Shown one piece after another: positions 24,573 through 33,548 of a stretch of 64,000 bases of DNA (positions are counted from its first letter, which is position 1; every line of letters starts with the position of its first letter). Source of the DNA: Streptomyces spirodelae (GTDB lineage Bacteria > Actinomycetota > Actinomycetes > Streptomycetales > Streptomycetaceae); assembly GCF_017676385.1 (NCBI RefSeq), contig NZ_JAFFZN010000004.1:124001-188000 (forward strand), in the 5' to 3' direction. The notes beneath the pieces are model-generated. The model saw only the letters and a program-made list of their open reading frames with translations. It was not told where the DNA came from and searched no databases. The translations under genes were made by a program, and so were the position numbers.

Positions 24573-25907
24573 TCAGCCCTTGTACGCCTTGGCCGCGGCG
24601 GCCTCGAGCTTGCGGGCGGTGGCCTTGGGGTCGGACGGGTCGCGCAGGAAGTCCTGCAGCAGCTTCCACTCACCCGTGCCCTTGGTGCCACCGAAGGCGG
24701 CCGGGGCCTGGTCGGACATGTCGAACCGGACCGCGTTCCCGGCCTCGACCAGCGACTTGGCGGTCTGCCGGGTGACGTCGTCCGGGTACGCCGAGAGCTT
24801 CACGTTCTTGTTGGGGGAGAGGAAGCCACCCGTCCCGGCCCAGACCTCGGCCGCTTCGGGCGTCGCCAGGAATTCCAGCAGCTTCATTCCGGCCTTGCGG
24901 TGCTTTCCTGCCTTGATGACCGCGGCCGCGTCACCGCCGCCGACCACCGGCGGCTTGCCGCCCTTGACCGCGGGGAACGGGAAGAACTTGGCGTCCGTGC
25001 CGACCTTCTTCTTCAGGTCGCCGGAGATGCTGGCGCCCACGAAGTCGCCCTCGTAGACCATTCCGGCCTTGGGGTTGTCGCCGAAGACCTGCTCGACGGA
25101 CTCGGGGAAGGTGGTGCGCAGCGCGCCCTTGCTGCCGCCGGCGACCAGGTTCTTGTCCTTGAACAGCTCGGCGAGCGTGCTCAGGGCCTTCACTACGGTC
25201 GGGTCGGTCCAGGAGATCTTGTGCTCGGCGAGCTGCTTGTACTTCTCGGGCCCGGCCTGGGAGAGGTAGACGTTCTCGAACCAGTCGGTGAGGGTCCAGC
25301 CGTCCTCGCCCGCGACCGAGAAGGCGGGCAGCCCGGACTCGGATATCGTCTTGCCGGCCTTCAGCATCGCCTTCCAGCTCTTGGGGGGCTGCACCCCGGC
25401 CTGGGAGAGAGCGTCCGGGCTGTACCAGACGGTCGACTTGTTGGACGCCTTGAAGTAGAGGCCGTAGTACTTGCCGTCCACGGTGCCGTAGTCCCGCCAC
25501 ACCGGGGCGAGGTTGCTCTTGGTCTCGTCGCGGACCTTGGTGGACAGCGGCTGCAGCCAGCCCTTGTTCGCGAACTGCTTGAGCACACCGGGCTGCGGCA
25601 CCATGACGACGTCGGGCGCGTTGCCGCCCTCGATCTTGCTGCCGACGACGGTGGAGACGTTGTCGCCGGTGGAGATGAACTTGGTCTTGGCGCCGGTCTT
25701 CTCGGAGAAGGCGTCCAGCACCTTCTGGAAGTTCTTCTGCTCGGTGCCGGTCCACACTCCGGCGACCGTGACCGTCTGGCCCTTGAGCTCCTGCGAGCCG
25801 GACCCGGCGTCGTCGTCGCCCGAGCCGCAGGCGGTGGCGGTCAGGGCGAGGCCGAGCGTGAGCGCCGTGGCCGTCGCTGCCCGTCGTCTGGTGCTGGTGT
25901 TGGTCAT
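24573..25907 (-). CDS. Sugar-binding lipoprotein of ABC transporter
   Basis: Extracellular solute-binding protein (family 1) of 444 aa. The signal peptide ends in a lipobox LTATAC with Cys27, so it is a membrane-anchored lipoprotein. Family features: FISTGDNVSTVV, GNAPDVVMVPQPG, WYSPDALSQAGV. Its ATG overlaps the stop of the GH13 gene (ATGA), placing the glucosidase and transporter in one operon. An alpha-glucoside or maltooligosaccharide ligand is inferred from the glucosidase neighbour. Confidence 0.9.
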   Translation of the reverse strand: MTNTSTRRRAATATALTLGLALTATACGSGDDDAGSGSQELKGQTVTVAGVWTGTEQKNFQKVLDAFSEKTGAKTKFISTGDNVSTVVGSKIEGGNAPDVVMVPQPGVLKQFANKGWLQPLSTKVRDETKSNLAPVWRDYGTVDGKYYGLYFKASNKSTVWYSPDALSQAGVQPPKSWKAMLKAGKTISESGLPAFSVAGEDGWTLTDWFENVYLSQAGPEKYKQLAEHKISWTDPTVVKALSTLAELFKDKNLVAGGSKGALRTTFPESVEQVFGDNPKAGMVYEGDFVGASISGDLKKKVGTDAKFFPFPAVKGGKPPVVGGGDAAAVIKAGKHRKAGMKLLEFLATPEAAEVWAGTGGFLSPNKNVKLSAYPDDVTRQTAKSLVEAGNAVRFDMSDQAPAAFGGTKGTGEWKLLQDFLRDPSDPKATARKLEAAAAKAYKG

Positions 25908-27580
25908 GGTGTGTTCCCCTCCTGGGAGTTGGAGTCGGTGGAGCGGGTGGACAGGTCGCTGATCCACCAGGCGGCGGTGGACCCGGGAAGGACGCCCGGC
26001 GGGCAGTCCCGGCTGGCGAGCAGCGGAGTGCCGGCGACGGGCGCCGGTACGGGATCGAGGCCGAAGTTGACGGCGCAGACCAGGCTTTCGCCGCGTACGA
26101 AGGCCAGGACCTCAGGCTCGGTCTCCAGCCAGCGCAGGCTGCCCTCGCCCAGCTGTGGCAGGCTGCGCCGCAGCTGCAGCCCGTCGCGGTAGAGGTGCCA
26201 GAAGGAGCGGGTGTCGGCCAGCGCCCGCTCGGTGGCGTGCTCGGCGAACCACTCGGGCTGCGGCAGCCACGGCTGGGCCGTGCTGTCGGCGGCGGTGAAG
26301 CCGAACGGGGAGGCGTGCCCGGACCACGGCAGTGGCACCCGGCAGCCGTCACGGACGCGCCGACGCGAGCCGGTCCTGCGGAAGATGGGGTCGGTGAGCA
26401 CCTCGTCGGGCAGGTCGACCACCTCGGGCAGACCAAGCTCCTCGCCCTGGTAGATGTAGGCGGCACCGGGCAGCGAGAGCATCAGCAGGGCCGCGGCCCG
26501 GGCGCGGGCGGGGCCGACTGTGGTGCTCTCCCCGGCGTATCGGGTGACGGTCCTGACCTGGTCGTGGTTGTTGAGCACCCAGGTGACGGTGGAGCCGGTG
26601 CCCGCGATGTCGGTGAGCGCCTCGGAGATGGCCTTCCGGAAGGCGTCCACGTCCCATTCGGCGCTCAACAGGTCGAAGAAGAACGCCTGGTGCAGCTCGT
26701 CGGGGCGTACGTACTTGGCGTGCTCGCGGGCGGTCGGCACGGACACCTCGCCGACCAGCAGCCGGTCGAGGCCGTCGCGCGCGGTGTACTCGTCGCACAC
26801 CGTGCGCCAGTCACGCCATACCTGGTGCACCTCGGGCTGGTTCCAGGCCAGCGGGTTGACCGAGTCGCGGGCGCGCTCGTCGGCCTCCGGGTCGGGGGAG
26901 TCGGGGAGTTCGGGGTGCTTGAACAGGCCCGCGGCGACATCGATGCGGAAGCCGTCGACACCGCGGTCGAGCCAGAAGCGCAGCACATCGCCGAACTCGC
27001 GGCCGACCGCCGGGTCACGCCAGTTGAGGTCGGGCTGGTCCGGGGTGAACAGGTGCAGGTACCACTGGCCCGGCTCGCCGTCCGGCTCGGTGACGCGGGA
27101 CCAGGCGGGGCCGCCGAACATGGCCCGCCAGTTGTTGGGCGGCAGTTCGCCGTCCGCTCCCCTTCCGTCGGCGAAGTGGAAACGGGAGCGGGCAGGGCCG
27201 CCGGGACGGTCCGCCAGCGCGGCGCGGAACCACGGGTGCTCGCTGGAGCAGTGGTTCGGAACGATGTCGATGACGACCTTCACGCCGAGCCGGTGGGCGT
27301 CCGTCACCAGACGGTCGAACTCGTCCAGGTCCCCGAAGAGCGGGTCCACACCCTGGTAGTCGGCGACGTCGTAGCCATGGTCGTGGTGCGGCGAGGGGTA
27401 GAAGGGGCTGAGCCAGATCCCGTCGACGCCCAGCTTCTTGAGGTACGGGAGTCCGGCGCGGACTCCGGCCAGGTCGCCGACGCCGTCCCCGGTGCTGTCG
27501 AGGAAGCTGCGGACGTAGACCTGGTAGATCACCGCATCCCGCCACCAGTGCTGGGGGGTGACGGCCATGGCTGTGTGCAT
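25904..27580 (-). CDS. GH13 alpha-glucosidase (oligo-1,6-glucosidase-like)
   Basis: Cytoplasmic glycoside hydrolase of about 558 aa. Conserved GH13 regions: DIVPNH (105-110), DGFRIDVAAG with nucleophile Asp214, LLVGEVSV with acid/base Glu278, and LNNHD with Asp340. DLNWRDP and the QGEELGLPEV motif point to the GH13_17/23/30 alpha-glucosidase group. No signal peptide, so it would split imported oligosaccharides. Start uncertain: ATGs at 27598, 27580 and 27568. First gene of the operon feeding the binding protein and permeases. Confidence 0.9.
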   Translation of the reverse strand: MHTAMAVTPQHWWRDAVIYQVYVRSFLDSTGDGVGDLAGVRAGLPYLKKLGVDGIWLSPFYPSPHHDHGYDVADYQGVDPLFGDLDEFDRLVTDAHRLGVKVVIDIVPNHCSSEHPWFRAALADRPGGPARSRFHFADGRGADGELPPNNWRAMFGGPAWSRVTEPDGEPGQWYLHLFTPDQPDLNWRDPAVGREFGDVLRFWLDRGVDGFRIDVAAGLFKHPELPDSPDPEADERARDSVNPLAWNQPEVHQVWRDWRTVCDEYTARDGLDRLLVGEVSVPTAREHAKYVRPDELHQAFFFDLLSAEWDVDAFRKAISEALTDIAGTGSTVTWVLNNHDQVRTVTRYAGESTTVGPARARAAALLMLSLPGAAYIYQGEELGLPEVVDLPDEVLTDPIFRRTGSRRRVRDGCRVPLPWSGHASPFGFTAADSTAQPWLPQPEWFAEHATERALADTRSFWHLYRDGLQLRRSLPQLGEGSLRWLETEPEVLAFVRGESLVCAVNFGLDPVPAPVAGTPLLASRDCPPGVLPGSTAAWWISDLSTRSTDSNSQEGNTP

Positions 27581-27621
27581 GCGTGGTGCCTGTCTCATCG
27601 AGTGTTCCGACGTTGTGCATG

Positions 27622-27761
27622 CTTGTTATGTAGGAATTTCACGCAGGTGTCAATGAGTTTGCTCGTAACCACCCGGAAACCTGTTCGACTTGCCCGTATT
27701 TGCACCGGAATTTCGAGGCGTCGAGAGCATCGAGAGCACGACAGCTCTACTTAACAAGTAG
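27622..27761. promoter_or_regulatory. Repeated CTTGTTAWGTAG operator-like motif before GH13 operon
   Basis: CTTGTTATGTAG at 27622-27633 and, on the other strand, CTTGTTAAGTAG within a symmetrical element at 27747-27761 (CTACTT-AAC-AAGTAG) match at 11 of 12 positions. Both lie in the 234-bp AT-richer gap upstream of the glucosidase gene. Regulator binding (LacI or GntR type) is likely; no such regulator gene is in the window. Confidence 0.5.
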
Positions 27762-27814
27762 GTAGGTGATTCGAGGTGAGACAGGCTCCGGAGGGAGTCC
27801 CGACAGGGAGCCGC

Positions 27815-29098
27815 TCAGCCGCGGCGGACGATCTCCTGGAGCTCCCGTTCGAGCCGCGCCACCGCCTGCCGGGGCGTCACCCGCTGCGCCATCGCGTCGT
27901 ACACGACAGCCTGTACGGCCAGGCTCACCTGCTCGTACCTGCGGCTCTTGGGTCGCGGCTTGGCCGCGAGTACGCTCTTGCGCAGCGTCGGCAGATACGG
28001 ATACCGGCGCACCAGCGCGGGATCGGTGTAGACGCCGGCCCACACCGGCGGCAAGGCCCCCTCGGTGAGCACGCGCCGCTGGATGTGCTCACTCGTCAGG
28101 TAGTCGAGCAGGTCGGCGGCCGACTCCTTGTGCGCTGACCGTGCGTTGACGGCGAGATTCGAGCCGCCCAGCACCCCGGCCGCCGCCCCCTGGGAGCCGG
28201 GCAGTGGCACGACCCCGAACTTCCCCGCGACCTTCGAGTCGCTCGCGGCCGCTGTCCCCTGGACATACGGCCAGTTGCGCAGGAACAGCAGCTTCCCGTC
28301 CTCGAATGCCTGCCGGGACTCCTCCTCCTTGTAGGTGAGGGCCTCCTTCGGGATCCAGCCCTCCCGTACGCCCCGGGCCAGGAAGCCGATGCCCTTCCGT
28401 GCCGCGGGGGAGTCGACGGTGACCCGCTTCCCCTCGTCCGCGAGGAGGGTGCCGCCCGCCGACCTCATGACCTCCGACGCGTTGACCGTGAGCCCTTCGT
28501 ACGGCAGGAACTGCCCCGCGTAACCCTCCAGGCCGTACTTCGGCGCCACCGTCTTCGCGAGCCGCTCCAGCTCGGCCCAGGTGCGCGGCGGGGCCTTGCC
28601 CTCCTTGTCCAGGATGTCCTTGCGGTAATAGAGCAGCCCCGCGTTCGTGACGTACGGCAGCGCGTACAGTCGGCCGCGGAAGGTGGCGGTGTCCACCACG
28701 GGAGGCAGGAAGTGCTCGAGGGGGAAGCGGTCGGCGTTCAGCGGGGCGATCCAGCCGGCGGCGGCGAACTCGGAGGTCCAGGCGACGTCGATGTTGAGCA
28801 CGTCGTAGCGGTCGCTGCCGGACCGGAGGCTGGACGCCAGCTGCGCGCGGACCTCGTCCGCGGCGTCCGGCAGCTCGACCAGGGTGACCTTCTCGGCCGG
28901 CCGTTGACGGTTCCAGTCGTCCAGGACCCCGCGCAGATAGCCGGTCAGGTCTCCGCCCGTCACTACCGTCAGCGGTCCGCGCCCCGTACCGGAGCCGCCG
29001 ACCGTCGCGTCGCGGGCTCCGGCGCCGGTCCCCGTGTAGCCCACCAGGATCAGCACGGCAGCCAGGAGTCCCCTACCCGCGGCCCGCTTCCACCGCAT
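27815..29098 (-). CDS. Orphan extracellular solute-binding protein
   Basis: Solute-binding protein of 427 aa, sugar-binding family. The N-terminus is a signal sequence (AAGRGLLAAVLILVGYTGTGAGA) but has no lipobox Cys, so it may be released or held by an uncleaved helix. Family features: YDVLNIDVAWTSEFAAAGWI, LYALPYVTNAGLLYYRKDIL, PYVQGTAAA. It is upstream of, and in the same direction as, the GH13 operon, separated by 234 bp with its own operator-like motifs. It may feed the same permeases, or use others elsewhere. Trehalose- or maltose-type ligands are common in the family. Confidence 0.85.
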   Translation of the reverse strand: MRWKRAAGRGLLAAVLILVGYTGTGAGARDATVGGSGTGRGPLTVVTGGDLTGYLRGVLDDWNRQRPAEKVTLVELPDAADEVRAQLASSLRSGSDRYDVLNIDVAWTSEFAAAGWIAPLNADRFPLEHFLPPVVDTATFRGRLYALPYVTNAGLLYYRKDILDKEGKAPPRTWAELERLAKTVAPKYGLEGYAGQFLPYEGLTVNASEVMRSAGGTLLADEGKRVTVDSPAARKGIGFLARGVREGWIPKEALTYKEEESRQAFEDGKLLFLRNWPYVQGTAAASDSKVAGKFGVVPLPGSQGAAAGVLGGSNLAVNARSAHKESAADLLDYLTSEHIQRRVLTEGALPPVWAGVYTDPALVRRYPYLPTLRKSVLAAKPRPKSRRYEQVSLAVQAVVYDAMAQRVTPRQAVARLERELQEIVRRG

Positions 29099-29273
29099 AG
29101 GTTCCTCCTTCGCACACCGGCGTCGATCCGCCCGCGTCGGCGTCCGCGCCCTCTGCATAGCTGTTAGGTATGCGGGATACTAAACGTCCTGGACAATACA
29201 GGGGCGATCCGGCTCACAGGCAGGGGCTGGGCAGCTAACGAGAAGGTAACAATGGCCGGAGAGGAGGGCGAGC

Positions 29274-29798
29274 ATGCGGCTGTCCCTGCTGGCGCTGCTC
29301 GCCAGAGGCCCGGCCCACGGATACGAACTCAAGCAGGCCCTTGAGAAGCTTCTGGGCGCCGCGTACCCTCAGCCCAACATCGGGCAGGTCTACGTCACCC
29401 TCGGCAGGCTCGAGAAGGCCGGACTCATCGAAGGCGAAGACATCGCACAGTCGAGCCGGCCGAACAAGCGCACTTACCAGCTCACGGACGCGGGACGGGA
29501 AGCGGTGGCCGCGTGGTTCGACGAGCCGACCGAGGAGCCGCGGGTGCGGGACGAGTTCTTCATGAAGCTCGCCGTGGCCCCCGGCACCGGGATGGCCGAC
29601 CAGGTCGACCTCATCAACAAGCAGCGTCGTCACTACCTCAACGCCATGCGTGATCTCTCCAAGCTCTCCGCGGCCGAGGACCGGGACAACCGGGTCGCAC
29701 AGCTGCTCGTCGAGGGGGCGATGCTGCACCTCCAGGCGGACCTCGACTGGCTCGAGCGCTGCCAGGAGGAGCTGGAACAGCTGGAGGAGCTGGAATGA
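29274..29798 (+). CDS. PadR-family regulator
   Basis: PadR repressor of 174 aa: winged helix RLSLLALLARGPAHGYELKQ (residues 2-21) and NIGQVYVTLGRLEKAGLIEG, then the dimerising C-terminal helical domain (Vir_C type). GGAGAGGAGGG is upstream of the ATG. It overlaps the ABC ATPase gene by four bases (ATGA), so it heads and probably autoregulates the exporter operon, as is common for PadR/MacB-like systems. Confidence 0.9.
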   Translation: MRLSLLALLARGPAHGYELKQALEKLLGAAYPQPNIGQVYVTLGRLEKAGLIEGEDIAQSSRPNKRTYQLTDAGREAVAAWFDEPTEEPRVRDEFFMKLAVAPGTGMADQVDLINKQRRHYLNAMRDLSKLSAAEDRDNRVAQLLVEGAMLHLQADLDWLERCQEELEQLEELE

Positions 29799-30604
29799 GC
29801 CGCAAGGCCCGTGAGGCCCCTGCCGCTGACGACGCGGGGGGCATATCGGCCGCCGCCGACCTCGTCGTCTCGGCCGAGGGGCTGGTCAAGACCCACCGCA
29901 CCGAGTCCGGCACCCCCGTCAAGGCCGTACAAGGTGTGGATCTGCAGATCGAGCGCGGCGAGTTCGTCGCGATCACAGGACCGTCCGGGGCCGGCAAGTC
30001 CACCCTGCTTCACCTGCTGGGCGGACTGCACAAACCGGACAGCGGGCGCATCTGGCTGGAGGGCGAGCGGGTCGACACCTACAGCGAGGCACGCTGGGCC
30101 GTACTGCGCCGCCGCCACGTCGGTATCGTCTTCCAGTTCTTCAACCTCATCTCCCACCTGACGGTGGCCGACAACGTCGAGCTGCCCGCGCTGCTCGCCG
30201 GAAGCAGCCCGCGTCAGGCCCGCGCCAGACGCGCGGAGCTGCTCGCCGACCTCGGCCTGGAGGGCAAGGACAACAGCACCCCCGGCGAGCTGTCCGGGGG
30301 CGAGCAGCAGCGTGTCGCGCTCGCCCGCGCGCTGGTCAACCACTCCAGCCTGCTGCTGGCCGACGAGCCTGCGGGCAGCCTCGACAGCAAGGGCACCCGC
30401 GAGGTGCTGAGGCTGCTGTCCCGCTACCACCAGCGCGGCCAGACCATCGTGCTGGTCACCCACGACGCCCGGGTGGCCAGCGCCGCCGACCGGGTGATCA
30501 GCCTTTTCGACGGCCGCATAGTCGACGACGCGGCGCTCGGCGGCGGAACCCGGCCGGGCCGGTCCAAGGGCGGCGTGTCCGGCACGCTCGAACTGAAGGG
30601 CTGA
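29795..30604 (+). CDS. ABC transporter ATPase (MacB/LolD-type)
   Basis: ATP-binding subunit of 269 aa: Walker A GPSGAGKST, signature LSGGEQQRVALARAL, Walker B LLLADEPAGSLD, H-loop VTHD. Matches the MacB/LolD/FtsE group that pairs with FtsX-like permeases such as the next gene, four bases downstream. A 20-residue N-terminal extension precedes the domain, and a Gly-rich tail follows. Energises export or mechanotransmission of a lipid, peptide or antibiotic; substrate unknown. Confidence 0.92.
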   Translation: MSRKAREAPAADDAGGISAAADLVVSAEGLVKTHRTESGTPVKAVQGVDLQIERGEFVAITGPSGAGKSTLLHLLGGLHKPDSGRIWLEGERVDTYSEARWAVLRRRHVGIVFQFFNLISHLTVADNVELPALLAGSSPRQARARRAELLADLGLEGKDNSTPGELSGGEQQRVALARALVNHSSLLLADEPAGSLDSKGTREVLRLLSRYHQRGQTIVLVTHDARVASAADRVISLFDGRIVDDAALGGGTRPGRSKGGVSGTLELKG

Positions 30605-30608
30605 GGCG

Positions 30609-33032
30609 GTGCGGGCCACGGCGCGCTGGGTCCGCGCCGATCTGCGGGCGCACCGGGGCGAGGCGCTGTTCCTGGTCCTCGCCACGGCAGGGGTCATCGT
30701 CTCGCTGCTGCTGTCGGGCGCCTTCCTCGCCTACGGGGCGAGCCCCTGGCAGCGGGTGTTCACCGAGTCCACCGGCGCCCACGTGTGGATCCAGACCACG
30801 GCGGGGGCCGATGCCAAGGCGCTGGCCGGGCTGGACGGGGTCGAGTCCGCCTCCGGACCGTTCCGCACCGCCGTCACCACCGTGGAACTCGACGGCGCCA
30901 AGGCGAGGGTCCAGCTCCGCGCGGCGGGAGCCGAACCCCCGAAGGTGGCCCGCCCCCTGATGACCGAGGGCCGCTGGCCCGAGCAGGAAGCACCGGCCGC
31001 CGCCGAGGCTGCGGCCGCGCACGCCCCTGCCAGGGCTGCGGCCGCACGCGCCCCCACCGAAGGTCCGGCCGGCACCGACTCCGCAGACCGCGACACGGCG
31101 GGAGCTGCCGACGGCATCGTGCTGGAGAGCTCGCTCGCCCGCGCCCTGTGGGCCGAACCCGGCGACATGCTGCACGTTCGAGGCTCCGACGGCATCGCCC
31201 ACGCCCTGCGCGTGTCCGGTGTCGCGGAGACCGCCGAGGACCGGTACAGCCCGGGCCGCACCCCCGGCATCGGCTGGGTGCTGCCGGGCGCCATGCACCG
31301 CCTCGGGACGGAGGCCGACCAGCGCGGGCAGACGATCGGGCTGCGGCTGGACGATCCCGAGGACACCGACTTCGCGATCCAGCGGGCAGTCACCGAACTG
31401 GGCGACAACCAGATCGTCTCCGTCTCCACCTGGCAGCAGGCGCGGGACGACGCCGAGGGCGGCGGCCGGCTCCTCGGGCTGCTCCTCGGCCTGTTCGGCC
31501 TCAGCGCACTGCTCGCCGCCGCGCTCGCCGTGGCCGGAGCCATCAGCACCCGCATCCGGGGTCACCTGCGGGACATCGCGATCCTCAAGGCCATCGGCTT
31601 CACGCCGGGCCAGCTCATCCGTACCTTCCTCGTCGAGCACGCGGCGCTCGCCCTGCTCGGCGTGGCCTGCGGTGCCGTGCTCACCGAGGTCCTCGGCCCA
31701 CGGATGCCAGGACGGCTCGGTGAGGCGATGCGGCTGTGGCAGGCGCTTCCGGCCCACACCTGGGTACCGCTCGCGATCCCGCTCGGCGCGCTGCTCCTCA
31801 TCGTCGGCACGACCGCGCTGGCCGCCTGGCGGGCCGGCCGCGTATCGCCCGTACCGGTCGCCCGCGCGGCGATTCCCGCCGTCCGGCGGATGCCCGGCAC
31901 GGTACGGCGAGCCCTCGGGCTCCGGCTGCCGCCTGCCCTCGTCCTCGGCTGGAGAGGGGCCTTCCACTCCAGGGCCCGGTCCTGCGCCGCTGTCGGACGG
32001 CTGGCCGTGCCCCTGCTGCTGATCACGATCGTCCTCGGCGCGTGGACCACCCTGGACCGTCTGGAGCACCATCCGGAGAGAGTGGGCATCCCGGCCGCGC
32101 TCACCGTGCGCGGCGACGGGCTCGACGCCGCCGCCGTACGGCGGATGCTCGCCGACCAGCCGAAGGTGACCGCGGCCTATCCGGGGGACGAGGTCAAGGC
32201 GCTGGTGCCCGGCCAGACCGGCACGATCACACTCCGCGGCCTCGGCACGGACCGTGACCCCTACCCCTTCACCATCGCCGAGGGGCGCGCCGCGGACAGA
32301 TCCCACGAGGCGGTCGCCGGACAAGGGCTGTTGGACCTGCTGGACGTGCGGGTCGGCGACTGGGTGCGGGTGACGGTCGGCGGCGACCCGCAGGTGCTGC
32401 ACATCGTCGGGCGCAGCATCGAGCCGGAGGAGGACGGCCGGGTGATCTCGACCCCGCTCGACACGCTCCGCGAGGGCGACAGCACGCTGAGCCCCGGCTT
32501 CTACAACCTCGTCCTGGACGAGGACGCCGATCCCGCTGCCGTGGCCGCCGAACTGTCGTCGGGGGCCGACGGCCGACTGGACGTGCGCGAGATCCCCAAT
32601 CCGGTGCAGGAACTCTCGTCCGTACGCGGGGTGCTGGGCGGTCTCGTCACGGTGCTGGCGCTGATCGGTCTGGCCGAGCTGTCGACGACGATCGCCGCGG
32701 GCGTACGGGAACGTCGCCGGGACCTGCTCGCCCTCAAGGCCATCGGACTGACGCCGCGGCAGATCATCGCGGTGATCGTGGCCGGGACCGGCTTCACCGC
32801 CCTTGCCGCTGCCCTGGTCGGAACCGTGGCCGGGGTCATCGCGTCGGGATGGCTGATCGACCTGCAGGGCCGCTCCAGCGGTATCGGCGCCGGGATCGCT
32901 CAACAGCCCCCGGTCACGGCGCTGTTGCTGCTGGTCGCCGCGGTGGTGGCGGGCGCGGTCGCCGTCTCCCTGCTCCCGGCGTCACGCGCCGTACGGCAGC
33001 GACTGGCGGACACCCTCGGCGACTCCCTCTGA
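30609..33032 (+). CDS. FtsX-like ABC permease (two FtsX modules)
   Basis: Membrane protein of 807 aa with the fused architecture of two FtsX/MacB modules. TM helix 1 at about 20-40 is followed by a large extracytoplasmic domain, then three helices (about 290-400) including the LKAIGFTPGQLIRTFL motif. The second module has its own large domain and helices with LKAIGLTPRQIIAVIVAG. An Ala/Pro-rich low-complexity stretch (about 120-155) interrupts the first outer domain. GTG 30609 directly follows the ATPase stop. Works with the preceding ATPase under PadR control. Confidence 0.9.
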   Translation: MRATARWVRADLRAHRGEALFLVLATAGVIVSLLLSGAFLAYGASPWQRVFTESTGAHVWIQTTAGADAKALAGLDGVESASGPFRTAVTTVELDGAKARVQLRAAGAEPPKVARPLMTEGRWPEQEAPAAAEAAAAHAPARAAAARAPTEGPAGTDSADRDTAGAADGIVLESSLARALWAEPGDMLHVRGSDGIAHALRVSGVAETAEDRYSPGRTPGIGWVLPGAMHRLGTEADQRGQTIGLRLDDPEDTDFAIQRAVTELGDNQIVSVSTWQQARDDAEGGGRLLGLLLGLFGLSALLAAALAVAGAISTRIRGHLRDIAILKAIGFTPGQLIRTFLVEHAALALLGVACGAVLTEVLGPRMPGRLGEAMRLWQALPAHTWVPLAIPLGALLLIVGTTALAAWRAGRVSPVPVARAAIPAVRRMPGTVRRALGLRLPPALVLGWRGAFHSRARSCAAVGRLAVPLLLITIVLGAWTTLDRLEHHPERVGIPAALTVRGDGLDAAAVRRMLADQPKVTAAYPGDEVKALVPGQTGTITLRGLGTDRDPYPFTIAEGRAADRSHEAVAGQGLLDLLDVRVGDWVRVTVGGDPQVLHIVGRSIEPEEDGRVISTPLDTLREGDSTLSPGFYNLVLDEDADPAAVAAELSSGADGRLDVREIPNPVQELSSVRGVLGGLVTVLALIGLAELSTTIAAGVRERRRDLLALKAIGLTPRQIIAVIVAGTGFTALAAALVGTVAGVIASGWLIDLQGRSSGIGAGIAQQPPVTALLLLVAAVVAGAVAVSLLPASRAVRQRLADTLGDSL

Positions 33033-33050
33033 GCGTCCCTGCGCCCTGAG

Positions 33051-33072
33051 CGGCCACTCGCGTGGGTGGCCG
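33051..33072. terminator. Weak hairpin after FtsX operon
   Basis: CGGCCAC (33051-33057) pairs with GTGGCCG (33066-33072), loop 8. It lies 18 bases after the FtsX stop, but there is no T-run. Terminator role is tentative. Confidence 0.4.
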
Positions 33073-33077
33073 TGGCC

Positions 33078-33548
33078 TCATTCAGGGCGGCCGAACCGGT
33101 GTGCCGCCCAGCAGGTCGAGCGGCGCACCGGAGCCATCAGCGTCTCGCGCAGGTAGCCGTTCTCCTTGTCCATGATGAGGCGGATGCCGACGGACATGGC
33201 GGGAGCCTGCACAGCGATGGCGAGGATGCCCGGGAACAGAAACGTCTTGTAGTCGCCGCCCACGGTCTCGGACGGGATCAGACCGGACAGTCCGCCCCCG
33301 AGCGCCACCAGATAGACCGCGGGCTCCAGCACGATGATCACCGTGTGCAGGCGCAGGGACAGCAGCCGCAGGCACTCCCGGTACACCAGGGCGTGAGCCG
33401 CACGCAGTTCGCGGCGCAGCGCTGAACCGGGAACCGGGTCCGGGCCGGTGAGCGCGTCGGCCGGTTCCAACCCCCCGCCGGTCCGGCTTCCGGCTCCCTT
33501 GGCGGCTGTCCCGGTGGGTGGAGTGGGGGATGCCGACTCGGCGCTCAT
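33078..33548 (-). pseudogene. Truncated ABC-2 permease
   Basis: Only 156 codons of an ABC-2 (DrrB-like) permease remain. The cytoplasmic N-terminus and two helices are present (LVYRECLRLLSLRLHTVIIV and LEPAVYLVALGGGLSGLIP), followed by the family segment NGYLRETLMAPVRRST. After that the frame reads an unrelated 12-residue end. Usual length is 250-280 aa, so the last four helices are lost. The break lies next to the 3' end of the convergent FtsX gene. Start ATG 33548 overlaps the DrrA-like ATPase stop. Confidence 0.72.

Noticed and set aside
30498..32903. 801-codon minus-strand frame opposite the FtsX permease
   Set aside because: The plus strand encodes a permease with clear helices and motifs; the antisense frame is hydrophilic low-complexity sequence.
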